Below are positions 29,237-38,243 of a stretch of 64,000 nucleotides of DNA, one piece after another (position 1 is the stretch's first letter; every line of letters begins with the position of its first letter). A program made the translations under genes and the position numbers. Source of the stretch: Chitinophaga sancti. Lineage in GTDB: Bacteria > Bacteroidota > Bacteroidia > Chitinophagales > Chitinophagaceae. Below the pieces are notes generated by a model, which was given only the letters and a program-made list of their open reading frames with translations, was not told where the DNA came from and searched no databases. Where the stretch lies: the NCBI RefSeq assembly GCF_034424315.1, contig NZ_CP139972.1:6138001-6202000 (forward strand), read 5' to 3'.

Positions 29237-31912
29237 ATGAACCAAACTAACATAAAAGCATTTGTTGAACAATACTCGACTTTTAAAACATCCGAGGCAT
29301 ATAAACAACGGATGGCACAAAAGACGATAGTGCCGGTGTTTCGTGCCATTATTTGGGAGGTTTTGAAAAATGAAATGCTCACAAATCAGCATCTAACTGA
29401 TCTTATTCAAATTTTTAAGTTCAACTGTAGTAATGAAAACTTTGATAATAAGCTTGGTGCCTTAATAGCTGATGAATCTGTAAGAAAAAAGCTAAGTGAA
29501 CAAGCTTATAAAATTGGAGAATCAGGCTATACAAATGCTGGAAAGACTGGAATTTCAGGTCTTTCGTCCAAGCAATTGCTTGTTATTAGGCAGTTCTTAT
29601 TGGACGCCTACAAGATTAAATCTAAGCAGGACGCAATTGATTTGTGTAATGCGTTTGATAATAAAAACATACCACAAGTTAAAAAAGGAATTTATTCTCC
29701 CTGGTTGTACTACATCAATCCGGAAATGTTTCCAATTGTTAACAACAGTCATCAAAACTTTAAAAAATGGCTGGGGCTTTCGAATTATTATCCTACATCA
29801 ATTCAGGAATACCATGAAATAAATAGTTTAATTCAAGAAACTGATTTTGGCGGTTTGGATTATTTCGCTCATCACCTAAGTAAAGATGGAAAGCTAAATC
29901 TTAGAAGGGTACATTATTTGAATGGGAGCAGACTTTATAAAATTTCCCATGGAGTATTTGTAAAGCGTACTGATTTTGTTAAGTCAGGGATTATAAAAGT
30001 TCTTGAACAAAATAACTGGATATCATTAAGCAGATACACAGGTAAAGGAGCTGGAGAGGCCTTTGAGCATGATCTAAAGATTGGTGATTTTGTTTACCTG
30101 TGTTATGGTGGGGATAAAATGATTGCAGTAGCAAAAGTAATTTCAGATGCAAAACCATTCAATGATGAATATGCAGCTTTATTGGGCGATGAAGAAGAAG
30201 AATGGATTTACAGGGAAATTGAGCCGCTATATTTTCCAGTTGATAGTAATATTTCAGGCTTAAAATCTTTTCGTTCCCAAACAATGCCAAGCGGCAATTC
30301 AACCTTTTGGGAAATTAAGCCTGGAGATCTTGATTATTTAAATGAGAACCTCTTCATTCCAAAGATGAATCTAGAGTTTCTAAAAAGCAAAGATGAAACA
30401 TCTGAAAGTAATGGTGATGAGAGAGATGATCAAAATTTTAAAATTATGTTCTTAAATACTATTTTATTTGGTCCCCCAGGGACAGGCAAAACATTTCATA
30501 GTGTAAGCCATTCGGTAGCAATAGTAGAAAATAAGGGCATTGATTCCATACTAGCAGAAGATAGAGAAGAAGTTAAACGACGGTTCGACCTTTATACGAA
30601 AGATGGACAAATTGTTTTTTGTACTTTCCATCAAAGTATGAATTATGAAGACTTTATTGAGGGCATAAAACCTATTGAACCTACATCGGAGGGTGAGCAA
30701 TTATACTATGCTGTTGAAGATGGCATATTTAAAAAAATATGTACAGAAGCCTCATTTTCTTATGTAAGGAAAACTGCCAATGCCGAAACAGAAAAAGTAC
30801 TCGACTTTTCTGCCGAATATGATAACTTTTTAGATTCGATCAATGAGCAATTTTCAAAAGGTAAAAAAATTGAATTGCCAACAAGAAGCGGAGGTAAGTT
30901 AACTGTCGAAGGCGTTTCTGATAGAAATAATATTTGGGTAAGACACATTGACGGCAATAGACCCTATACAGTTTCAAAACGGAGGTTGGCCAAACTTTCG
31001 CAGGCCTTTCCTGCTTTAAATGATGTCACGAATATAAACAAACAATTCAGAACAGAAATTGGAGGTAGTAATTCATCCGCGTATTGGAGCATTCTCAATG
31101 CAATCAGAAAGCGGTCATCTGATTTGAACGATAAAAGTAATAATACTATTGTAGGAAAGGAATATTCGTACGAAGACAAAAAGGAAATTATTGAATCCTT
31201 AACAGCCGAGAATTATAATGTTGAAAACCAAAAGAGATTCGTCCTTATAATTGATGAGATTAATAGAGGGAATGTATCGAATATATTTGGCGAGTTGATT
31301 ACCTTAATTGAGGATGACAAACGACTAGGAAAAGATGAAGCTTTAAAAGCAAAGCTGCCTTATTCAAAAGATAGCTTTGGAGTTCCACCGAATATATACA
31401 TCATTGGCACAATGAATACCGCTGATAGAAGTATAGAAGCTTTAGATACTGCCTTGAGAAGACGATTTTCTTTTGTGCCTAAGATGCCTGAAGAAAGCAC
31501 GCTTGGTTTAACAACCGATGGTATTGATCTTTCAAAGATACTCCAAACAATTAATACACGGTTACGAGTTCTTAAGGATAATGATCACACAATTGGCCAC
31601 GCCTGGTTTTGGAATGTTACTGACATAAAAGGCTTAAAAAAGATATATGATAATAAAATCTTGCCTTTGTTGCAGGAATATTTCTATAATGATTATGAAA
31701 AATTAGGCCTTGTATTGGGGGATGCTTTTTTTAAAAAGCAGATGCAAATTAACAGCAACATTTTTGCCTCATTTTCCGGAGGCAATAGCCTGGCAGGGCA
31801 ATACGATCAATCCTGGCAATTTGAATTAAAGTCTGGTGTAGAATTGTCTATTGCTGACTTTAAATCACTGGAAATACAAATCAACACGTTGCTTTTTGAT
31901 GAAGATGAATAA
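29237..31912 (+). CDS. mcrB: McrB-type GTPase/AAA+ subunit of a modification-dependent restriction system
   Basis: The 891-residue protein has a C-terminal McrB motor: Walker A FGPPGTGKT near residue 412, Walker B LIIDEINRGN near 670 and the sensor motif GTMNTADRS near 725, all McrB hallmarks. Residues about 220-370 resemble an EVE/YTH-like reader of modified bases (SGIIKVLEQNNWISLSRY, KIGDFVYLCYGGD). The first 200 residues are helical and unassigned. McrB drives cleavage of DNA with modified cytosines by McrC. Finding it inside BREX suggests a second line of defence against phages whose DNA is modified. mcrC overlaps it by 14 bp. Confidence 0.9.
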   Translation: MNQTNIKAFVEQYSTFKTSEAYKQRMAQKTIVPVFRAIIWEVLKNEMLTNQHLTDLIQIFKFNCSNENFDNKLGALIADESVRKKLSEQAYKIGESGYTNAGKTGISGLSSKQLLVIRQFLLDAYKIKSKQDAIDLCNAFDNKNIPQVKKGIYSPWLYYINPEMFPIVNNSHQNFKKWLGLSNYYPTSIQEYHEINSLIQETDFGGLDYFAHHLSKDGKLNLRRVHYLNGSRLYKISHGVFVKRTDFVKSGIIKVLEQNNWISLSRYTGKGAGEAFEHDLKIGDFVYLCYGGDKMIAVAKVISDAKPFNDEYAALLGDEEEEWIYREIEPLYFPVDSNISGLKSFRSQTMPSGNSTFWEIKPGDLDYLNENLFIPKMNLEFLKSKDETSESNGDERDDQNFKIMFLNTILFGPPGTGKTFHSVSHSVAIVENKGIDSILAEDREEVKRRFDLYTKDGQIVFCTFHQSMNYEDFIEGIKPIEPTSEGEQLYYAVEDGIFKKICTEASFSYVRKTANAETEKVLDFSAEYDNFLDSINEQFSKGKKIELPTRSGGKLTVEGVSDRNNIWVRHIDGNRPYTVSKRRLAKLSQAFPALNDVTNINKQFRTEIGGSNSSAYWSILNAIRKRSSDLNDKSNNTIVGKEYSYEDKKEIIESLTAENYNVENQKRFVLIIDEINRGNVSNIFGELITLIEDDKRLGKDEALKAKLPYSKDSFGVPPNIYIIGTMNTADRSIEALDTALRRRFSFVPKMPEESTLGLTTDGIDLSKILQTINTRLRVLKDNDHTIGHAWFWNVTDIKGLKKIYDNKILPLLQEYFYNDYEKLGLVLGDAFFKKQMQINSNIFASFSGGNSLAGQYDQSWQFELKSGVELSIADFKSLEIQINTLLFDEDE

Positions 31913-33176
31913 GCCTATACAAGTTTTTGAACATAAGCAGCTACTCATTGGTGAGCATGGTTTTACCAGGGGGCATTGGGAAGCGATGGGATGGTATAAT
32001 GAAACCCACGGCAGCTGCTTTTTTACGTTAACACCCAAGGGCGTAAGATTCAATCAATATGTAGGGGTAATTCAGGTTGGAAATATTACCATTGAGATTT
32101 TACCTAAAATTAGTCAGGCAGTAGAAAAAGGAGAAAAAGCAATCTGGCAGAAGGTTTTGATTGATATGTTGCAAGAATGCCGATGGATGCAAGTATATGC
32201 ACATGAGAAAGCTTCACTGCGGTTCAAGCCGAATAGCATTTTAGAAGCATATCTTGAAATGTTTGTTCAGGGGTGCGAAGAAATAATGAAAATGGGGCTT
32301 GTAAAAAAATATAGACGTATTGAAAAAAATTGTACTGCATTGAAAGGTAAGCTGCTTTTTAATAGTCAGATTCAGCAAAACCTCGTACATAAAGAACGGT
32401 TCTACACTCGGCATCAAATTTTCGATAAAGAAAACATATTCAACCAGCTATTACTTAAAGCTTTAAAGCTTGTTCCTATTATTAGTAATAGTTCGTTTTT
32501 GAAAGACCGGGTATACAATTTATTACTGTCTTTTCCCGAATTGGAAGATATCAAGGTATTGCCATCAACTTTTGATAAACTGGTCTTTAGTAGGAAAACG
32601 GATTATTACAAAGGAACCATAGAAATTGCCGCGATGCTTTTATTGAATTACAGACCAGATATTAATACGGGGCAAAATTTTGTATTGGCAATTTTGTTTG
32701 ATATGAATGATTTATGGGAAGAGTATATCTACAGGCAGTTGTTTAAGAACAAGCCCGCCGGTTGGGTGATCAAGTCGCAAAATTCTAAGGGATTCTGGCA
32801 GTTGAAAAAGAGTAATAGTGTAAAAACTATTAGGCCAGATATAATAATTCATAACACCACTAATGATTTCAAAGTCGTATTAGATACTAAATGGAAATTA
32901 CCTGATAATAACATTCCTGCAGATGCCGATCTAAAGCAGATGTTTGTTTATAATGAATATTGGCAAGGGAAAAAGGCATTTCTTGTATATCCGAGTGCAT
33001 TATATACGAATGAACCCATTTATTATGAAGGAACATATATGAAAAAATTGAAGAGATTGCCAACGCATGACTGTGGAGTAATGAAAATTGCTGTTCTAGA
33101 TAAAACAAATCAGAAGTTAGATATGACTATTGGCAGGCGAATAAATATGTTCTTGAAAAAGGAAATTTTAAAATGA
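31899..33176 (+). CDS. mcrC: McrC-type nuclease subunit
   Basis: The start at 31899 (MKMNKPIQVF) or 31905 fits the overlap with mcrB; an earlier start would lie deep in mcrB. The protein has about 425 residues. The N-terminal region (FTLTPKGVRFNQYVGVIQVGN) is the McrC beta-rich part that binds McrB. The C-terminal PD-(D/E)xK nuclease is visible as IRPDIII followed by VVLDTKWKL near residue 328. McrC cuts DNA at sites located by McrB. The ATG of pglZ overlaps its stop codon. Confidence 0.9.
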   Translation: MKMNKPIQVFEHKQLLIGEHGFTRGHWEAMGWYNETHGSCFFTLTPKGVRFNQYVGVIQVGNITIEILPKISQAVEKGEKAIWQKVLIDMLQECRWMQVYAHEKASLRFKPNSILEAYLEMFVQGCEEIMKMGLVKKYRRIEKNCTALKGKLLFNSQIQQNLVHKERFYTRHQIFDKENIFNQLLLKALKLVPIISNSSFLKDRVYNLLLSFPELEDIKVLPSTFDKLVFSRKTDYYKGTIEIAAMLLLNYRPDINTGQNFVLAILFDMNDLWEEYIYRQLFKNKPAGWVIKSQNSKGFWQLKKSNSVKTIRPDIIIHNTTNDFKVVLDTKWKLPDNNIPADADLKQMFVYNEYWQGKKAFLVYPSALYTNEPIYYEGTYMKKLKRLPTHDCGVMKIAVLDKTNQKLDMTIGRRINMFLKKEILK

Positions 33177-35488
33177 AGTTAAGTATTTGCGATAAGGTTG
33201 TAGCTGCTTTACATCAGGCCAGGCAACATAATAGCAATATTATGGTAATGCCAGAAGTTATACTTTGGCCTGATCCTGAAATGTTGTGGTCATCGATTAT
33301 ACCTGAATTACAAAAGACTTTTCCCGCCTTATTAATATATGGCTCCTACAATAGTTCAAAAAAGCAAGGACCTGCAATTTGGCTTAAATGTATGATTACC
33401 CAGTCCTTGCCCGAAGCAGATTGGGCTAGTTCGGAAACTCCTATTATTTATTTACCAGGCATTTCAAAAAACGATCTAAAAAACATACAAAATGCAGGTT
33501 TGGATTTTCAACCCATAATGGAGTATCAATATACCGGAACTGTATTTACACAAGAGAATGGCAGAGAATGGACGATACTTGCATTTTTGCAGAATCCTAT
33601 AAGTGGCTTAGGCATTAAAGTAGGGCAGGACGCGGCCACAAAGGAAGCATTGAAAAAGGCATTGCCATCTATTTTTCAGGACCGTGACGTATTGCATGGA
33701 AGAACCATCGTTGACGCCGAATATTTAAATAATCAGCTGTTTCCTGATATTATTCCATCCATTTTGAAATGGATTTGTAAAGGCGAAATCACCTTATCTA
33801 AAATGGATGTGGGAAAGAAAGAGATTTTTTATAATCTCTGTAAATCGCAATATGATTTTGAACCGGATCATAAAAATATAAAGGCAATAGTTGAAAAACT
33901 GGGGGTACAAAGAAATGCTTGGAAATATGTGTGGCAGCATTATACCCATGCACCTAAAAAGTACCCGGAAATACCAGATTTATTAAGGCTGGCAAAGCCG
34001 CCAGATTTAGGCAGTGGCATGTTTGCATTTCCTGATGAAAGCTGGCCGCAGGTTAATGAAGCAAGAGAAGAAGAGCTAAATAAAGCTTTGCTTGCAATTG
34101 CAAAATTGCAACCCCAGGAGACAGTAAATAAATTACGGGTTCTAGAAACGCAACATGGACTGAGAAGAAGCTGGGTTTGGGCGGAATTGGGTCAAACTCC
34201 TTTGGCAAATGCGTTAGTTCATTTACTGGTTGTAGCTGAAAAAACCATTGAAGCATTTCCATTTCATTCCATCAACGAATTAAAAGAATATTATAAAAAT
34301 AGCGGTTATAGGATAGATCAGTCAATGAGAAAATCCTTGGCAGCGGTGAAAACAGAGAAAGATAAGGTCGTAGTCAAGTCTGTACTATCAACCATATATA
34401 AACCTTGGTTAGAGTCTGTTACACAAAAGTTTCAGACATTGGTTAAAAATGATCAATCCATATTTACAGATCATTCGACATTTACGGAAACGGAATCGTT
34501 TATATTGTTTGTTGATGCTTTTCGATTTGAATTAGCAGAGGAATTTTTTACTCGACTGCAACAACAAAAATATAATGTTGAATTAAGTTCAACCTGGTCT
34601 GCTATTCCAAGTTTAACGCCAACAGCCAAGCCGAACGTTTCTCCTGTTACTAGCTCTATATCAACTTCGAGTCAAATTAATGAATTTAGACCGCAGCTAA
34701 AGTCAGGGAAGGATTTACAACCTGGAGCCTTCCGCGAAGCGTTGACTGTAAATAATTATACCTACATTACTAATTCATCTAAAATAGATATACAAAAAAA
34801 ATATTGGCAGGAAATAGGAGACATTGACACGAAAGGCCATGTTGAACAGTCAGGTATTGTAAAGAGAATAGAGGAATTATTTGATCAGGTACAGGAGGTT
34901 ATTGACAATATTTTTAGGCAGGGTGTAAAAAGAATTAAAATTGTAACAGATCATGGATGGCTGTTATTGCCAGGTGGTCTACCAAAAGAAGAATTAAAAA
35001 AAGAGTTGGCCGAAACCCGCTGGGGGCGCTGTGCTTATATAAAGGAAGGGGCAAAGACAGACCTATTACATCTTCCTTGGCGTTGGAATCCTTCCATCTT
35101 TATTGCTTATGCTTCTGGTATATCTTTTTTCAAAAAGAATGAAGAATATGCGCATGGGGGGATATCAATTCATGAATGCTTAATACCCGTATTGTTAGTT
35201 GAAAACGCAGTGACTTCTTTTATTCATGCAGAAATTAAGGTTGTAAAGTGGATTAATTTGAAATGTGTAATAACCACTGATGTTGTGCCTGATGGTTATT
35301 CTATCGATATTCGCACAAAGTATAGTGATGAAAAATCGTCAATTGTATTATCGATTAGTAAATATTTAAAAGATAATACGGTTTCATTGATGGTTGATGA
35401 TGCTGCTGAGCATGCTGCCGCTACCATTGTATTACTTGATGAAGAGGAAAGGATCATAGATAAAAAACCAACCACTGTAGGTGGATAA
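33173..35488 (+). CDS. pglZ: BREX protein PglZ (alkaline-phosphatase-like)
   Basis: The 771-residue protein carries the PglZ domain: the metal-binding segment FVDAFRFELAEEF near residue 447, SLTPTAKPN as the expected nucleophile region, and the TDHGWLLLPGG histidine/aspartate motif near 592, with a late HGG. PglZ proteins are conserved in all BREX types and are predicted phosphatases or nucleases. The start overlaps mcrC by 4 bp. The C-terminal 100 residues form a beta-rich tail. Its placement after McrBC shows that the restriction pair is inserted within the core operon. Confidence 0.92.
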   Translation: MKLSICDKVVAALHQARQHNSNIMVMPEVILWPDPEMLWSSIIPELQKTFPALLIYGSYNSSKKQGPAIWLKCMITQSLPEADWASSETPIIYLPGISKNDLKNIQNAGLDFQPIMEYQYTGTVFTQENGREWTILAFLQNPISGLGIKVGQDAATKEALKKALPSIFQDRDVLHGRTIVDAEYLNNQLFPDIIPSILKWICKGEITLSKMDVGKKEIFYNLCKSQYDFEPDHKNIKAIVEKLGVQRNAWKYVWQHYTHAPKKYPEIPDLLRLAKPPDLGSGMFAFPDESWPQVNEAREEELNKALLAIAKLQPQETVNKLRVLETQHGLRRSWVWAELGQTPLANALVHLLVVAEKTIEAFPFHSINELKEYYKNSGYRIDQSMRKSLAAVKTEKDKVVVKSVLSTIYKPWLESVTQKFQTLVKNDQSIFTDHSTFTETESFILFVDAFRFELAEEFFTRLQQQKYNVELSSTWSAIPSLTPTAKPNVSPVTSSISTSSQINEFRPQLKSGKDLQPGAFREALTVNNYTYITNSSKIDIQKKYWQEIGDIDTKGHVEQSGIVKRIEELFDQVQEVIDNIFRQGVKRIKIVTDHGWLLLPGGLPKEELKKELAETRWGRCAYIKEGAKTDLLHLPWRWNPSIFIAYASGISFFKKNEEYAHGGISIHECLIPVLLVENAVTSFIHAEIKVVKWINLKCVITTDVVPDGYSIDIRTKYSDEKSSIVLSISKYLKDNTVSLMVDDAAEHAAATIVLLDEEERIIDKKPTTVGG

Positions 35489-35498
35489 AAATTAACAT

Positions 35499-37544
35499 AT
35501 GGGATTAGATAAGATTGATCAATTATCTGCTAATGCTTTCGAAGGTTATATAGTACGGAAGGATTTGCTGGAGCAGTTTCGGAAAACCTATCCCGTTCCC
35601 ACTTATGTAATTGAATTTCTTTTGGGCAGATATTGCGCTACAATTATTGAAAATGAAATTCAAGAAGGTTTGGAGATAGTAAAACGACAATTGCAAGCCA
35701 GAACTGTGCGTCCTGGTGAAGAGGAATATTTCAAATCAAAAGCTGAAAAGGAGGGCGTGGTTAAATTAATAGACATTATAACTGCCAAATTAGATGCTGA
35801 TTCTGGTAGTTATTTAGCCTATCTACCTAGTTTGAGGTTGAATAAAGTAAGGATCCCATCAGAAGTAGTTTATGAGAATGACAGAATGCTTACGGGTGGG
35901 TTTTATGCAGAAATTGAATTAGAATACGATGCGGCTATTGCTCTGGAAAATAATGGTCGTCCTTTTGGTATAAAAAATATCCGGCCAATTCAGTTGTCTC
36001 AACGGGATGTATTGCAGGTTTTATATAAAGGAAGAGAGCATTTCACTTTAGAAGAATGGAAAGACTTTCTCATACGTAGCGTAGGAATGGAACCTTCTCT
36101 TTTGTCAGAAAAAGCAAAAAATGTTCTGTTTGTTAGAATGATCCCTTTTGTTGAGCGAAATTATAATCTAATTGAATTAGGGCCTAGAGGAACGGGAAAA
36201 TCACATTTATATCAACAAATTTCCCCTTATTCACATTTGATCTCAGGAGGAAAGGCCACAGTGGCCAAGATGTTTGTAAATATGGGTAATGGTGAAAGAG
36301 GCCTTGTTTGTAAATATGATGTAATTTGTTTTGATGAAGTCTCTGGTGTTTCCTTCGACCAAAAAGATGGTGTAAACATCATGAAAGGTTACATGGAAAG
36401 TGGAGAATTCAGTCGGGGTAAAGAACCTATTCGGGCTGATGGCGGAATTGTGATGGTTGGCAACTTTGATGTAGATGTAGAACATCAACAGCGCATAAGT
36501 CATTTATTTGGCCCAATGCCTAAGGAAATGAGGGATGATACAGCCTTTATGGACCGCATTCATGCGTTTGTTCCTGGGTGGGATTTTCCAAAACTTAATA
36601 AAACATATTTCACTAATCATTTTGGTTTGGTAAGTGATTTCCTGGCAGAGTGCTGGACCCGGTTAAGAGATATCAGTCGCATTTCTACTGTTTTGCAACG
36701 CATTGATTATGGTGGTGCTCTAAGTGGACGCGACACTACTGCAGTAAATAAAACAATAAATGGACTATTGAAGTTAATGCAACCCAATCCAGAAGCTCCT
36801 GTTGCTGATGAATTGCTGGAATGGGCAGTCAAAATTGCCTTAGAGTATAGAAGAAGGGTAAAAGAGCAGCAGAAAAGGATTGGTTCAGCAGAATTTAGAA
36901 ATACTCATTTTAGTTATCGTATTGGCGAAGATGGAGTTGAAACTTTTGTAACTACACCTGAAATTCATAGCGAAAATACTATAAGTGAAGATCCACTGCC
37001 CCCTGGTCAAATTTGGGCATTGAATGCAGGTGGGCAAGATGATACAACAGGATTGTATAAAATTGAAATCAATGCCGGTCCTGGATCGGGTGTCAAGATA
37101 CTGAACAAACCCGTTCCGCCGCAGTTTCAGGAAAGTGTTCGTTATGCCGAGCAAAATTTATATAGTAAAAATAAAGAGCTCATTGGTGACAGAGATGCAA
37201 GGATGAATGAATTTTCTATTCAGTTGCGATCATTTGATGCATCCAAAAGTGGTAATGGAATGGGCATGGCCGTGTTAATTGGAATGTGTAGTGCTATACT
37301 TGAAAAAAATACCAAAGGAGGTCTTATACTAGTAGGGCAATTAAATTTAGGCGGTTCACTGGACATGGTTTACAATGCTGTGAACCTTGCCGAAATTGCA
37401 GTGGAAAAGGGTGCAACAACGTTGTTAGTACCCTTGAACGCCAGAAAACAATTAAATGAGCTATCGGACGAGATGATTACAAAAATTAATATCCAGTATT
37501 ATATAGATTTAAAGGATTGCTTGATAAAGGCTTTACTGGATTAG
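35499..37544 (+). CDS. brxL: BREX protein BrxL (AAA+ with Lon-like C-terminal domain)
   Basis: The 681-residue protein ends the BREX operon. It has an AAA+ module with Walker A GPRGTGKS near residue 228 and Walker B VICFDEVSG near 275, followed by a C-terminal Lon-protease-like fold (MNEFSIQLRSFDAS, LVGQLNLGGSLDMV). In active Lon the nucleophile lies in a DGPSAG context; here the aligned stretch reads SGNGMGMAV, and no lysine follows GGSLDMV, so peptidase activity is unlikely. BrxL proteins are known to form DNA-binding AAA+ rings. It is convergent with a broken lipoprotein gene 15 bp away. Confidence 0.92.
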   Translation: MGLDKIDQLSANAFEGYIVRKDLLEQFRKTYPVPTYVIEFLLGRYCATIIENEIQEGLEIVKRQLQARTVRPGEEEYFKSKAEKEGVVKLIDIITAKLDADSGSYLAYLPSLRLNKVRIPSEVVYENDRMLTGGFYAEIELEYDAAIALENNGRPFGIKNIRPIQLSQRDVLQVLYKGREHFTLEEWKDFLIRSVGMEPSLLSEKAKNVLFVRMIPFVERNYNLIELGPRGTGKSHLYQQISPYSHLISGGKATVAKMFVNMGNGERGLVCKYDVICFDEVSGVSFDQKDGVNIMKGYMESGEFSRGKEPIRADGGIVMVGNFDVDVEHQQRISHLFGPMPKEMRDDTAFMDRIHAFVPGWDFPKLNKTYFTNHFGLVSDFLAECWTRLRDISRISTVLQRIDYGGALSGRDTTAVNKTINGLLKLMQPNPEAPVADELLEWAVKIALEYRRRVKEQQKRIGSAEFRNTHFSYRIGEDGVETFVTTPEIHSENTISEDPLPPGQIWALNAGGQDDTTGLYKIEINAGPGSGVKILNKPVPPQFQESVRYAEQNLYSKNKELIGDRDARMNEFSIQLRSFDASKSGNGMGMAVLIGMCSAILEKNTKGGLILVGQLNLGGSLDMVYNAVNLAEIAVEKGATTLLVPLNARKQLNELSDEMITKINIQYYIDLKDCLIKALLD

Positions 37545-37559
37545 TTCTTCTCCATAATT

Positions 37560-38058
37560 TTAAAATTTACTCTTATCGGTTTCATTTATCGAGTCATGGA
37601 CCTTTTTGTTTTCTGAATTGACTATTTTTTTGATGACTTTGGATTCGAAATAAAGGGATACCCTGTATGCTTCTTCATAGGTAAACCCCGAAATATTTCT
37701 AGTTGTACTTTTAGTTATTGATGAGTTTCCATCATTAGCATAAATGGGTGAATCCGCGTAATCTTTAAAATAGCCCAACTTGATAATAATTGAATCTGAA
37801 TTCCAGTGATACAAGAATCTTCCTTTATAGTCATCTTTTGGCAATGGATCATAAAGTCCTTCATTTTTTTCATACAATACCTTGTGATTAAAATCTTTAG
37901 GAAATTGTCCCCCCTTCTTAAACGTTTCATTTATTACCTTCGGTTTGCCATATTTATAGGAAACTACTTTTGTAATACTTTGCAAAATTTTATTTAACGC
38001 ATTAAGATCAAAAATTCTCTCAGCTTGATTTAATCTAAAAGAGTACAGCCCGTACTTA
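37560..38058 (-). pseudogene. 3' part of a lipoprotein gene split by the IS21-type element
   Basis: About 165 codons are open leftward from the insertion point to a stop at 37560. When the insertion and one copy of its 5-bp target duplication are removed, this frame joins exactly, in frame, to the 5' part at 40740-41073 (…IDCDSK-YGLYSFRL…). The joined protein would have about 277 residues. This part contains YKYGKPKVINETF, KGRFLYHWNSDSIIIKLGY and ISGFTYEEAYRVSLYF. The family is unknown. A TTG within the fragment could start a shorter product, but that would lack the export signal. Confidence 0.85.
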
Positions 38059-38065
38059 TGTGATC

Positions 38066-38202
38066 GGTAAATAAGGATGTCCTAAAAATGGCAATTAGTA
38101 TTGTACAACTTTGGTAAATAAGGATGCTCAGTTTCGGTAAATAGCAATGAACATCTTCGGTAAATAAGAATGTACAGTTTTGGTAAATAAGGATGTACAA
38201 TT
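38066..38202. repeat. Five spaced copies of a transposase-binding repeat at the IS21 left end
   Basis: The unit GGTAAATAAGGATGT recurs, with changes, starting near 38066, 38113, 38136, 38158 and 38183. An inverted relative (ATTAAGGATGTACAA) sits near 40689-40705 at the right end. Multiple end repeats are typical binding sites of the IstA transposase. Confidence 0.8.
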
Positions 38203-38243
38203 GCGAGTATAGGGGTACATGATCAACTTTTAAATTCCCAGTT

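Noticed and set aside
38066..38202. CRISPR array
   Set aside because: The repeats are short, unevenly spaced and imperfect, lie at the end of an IS21-type element and have no cas genes nearby; they are transposase-binding repeats.
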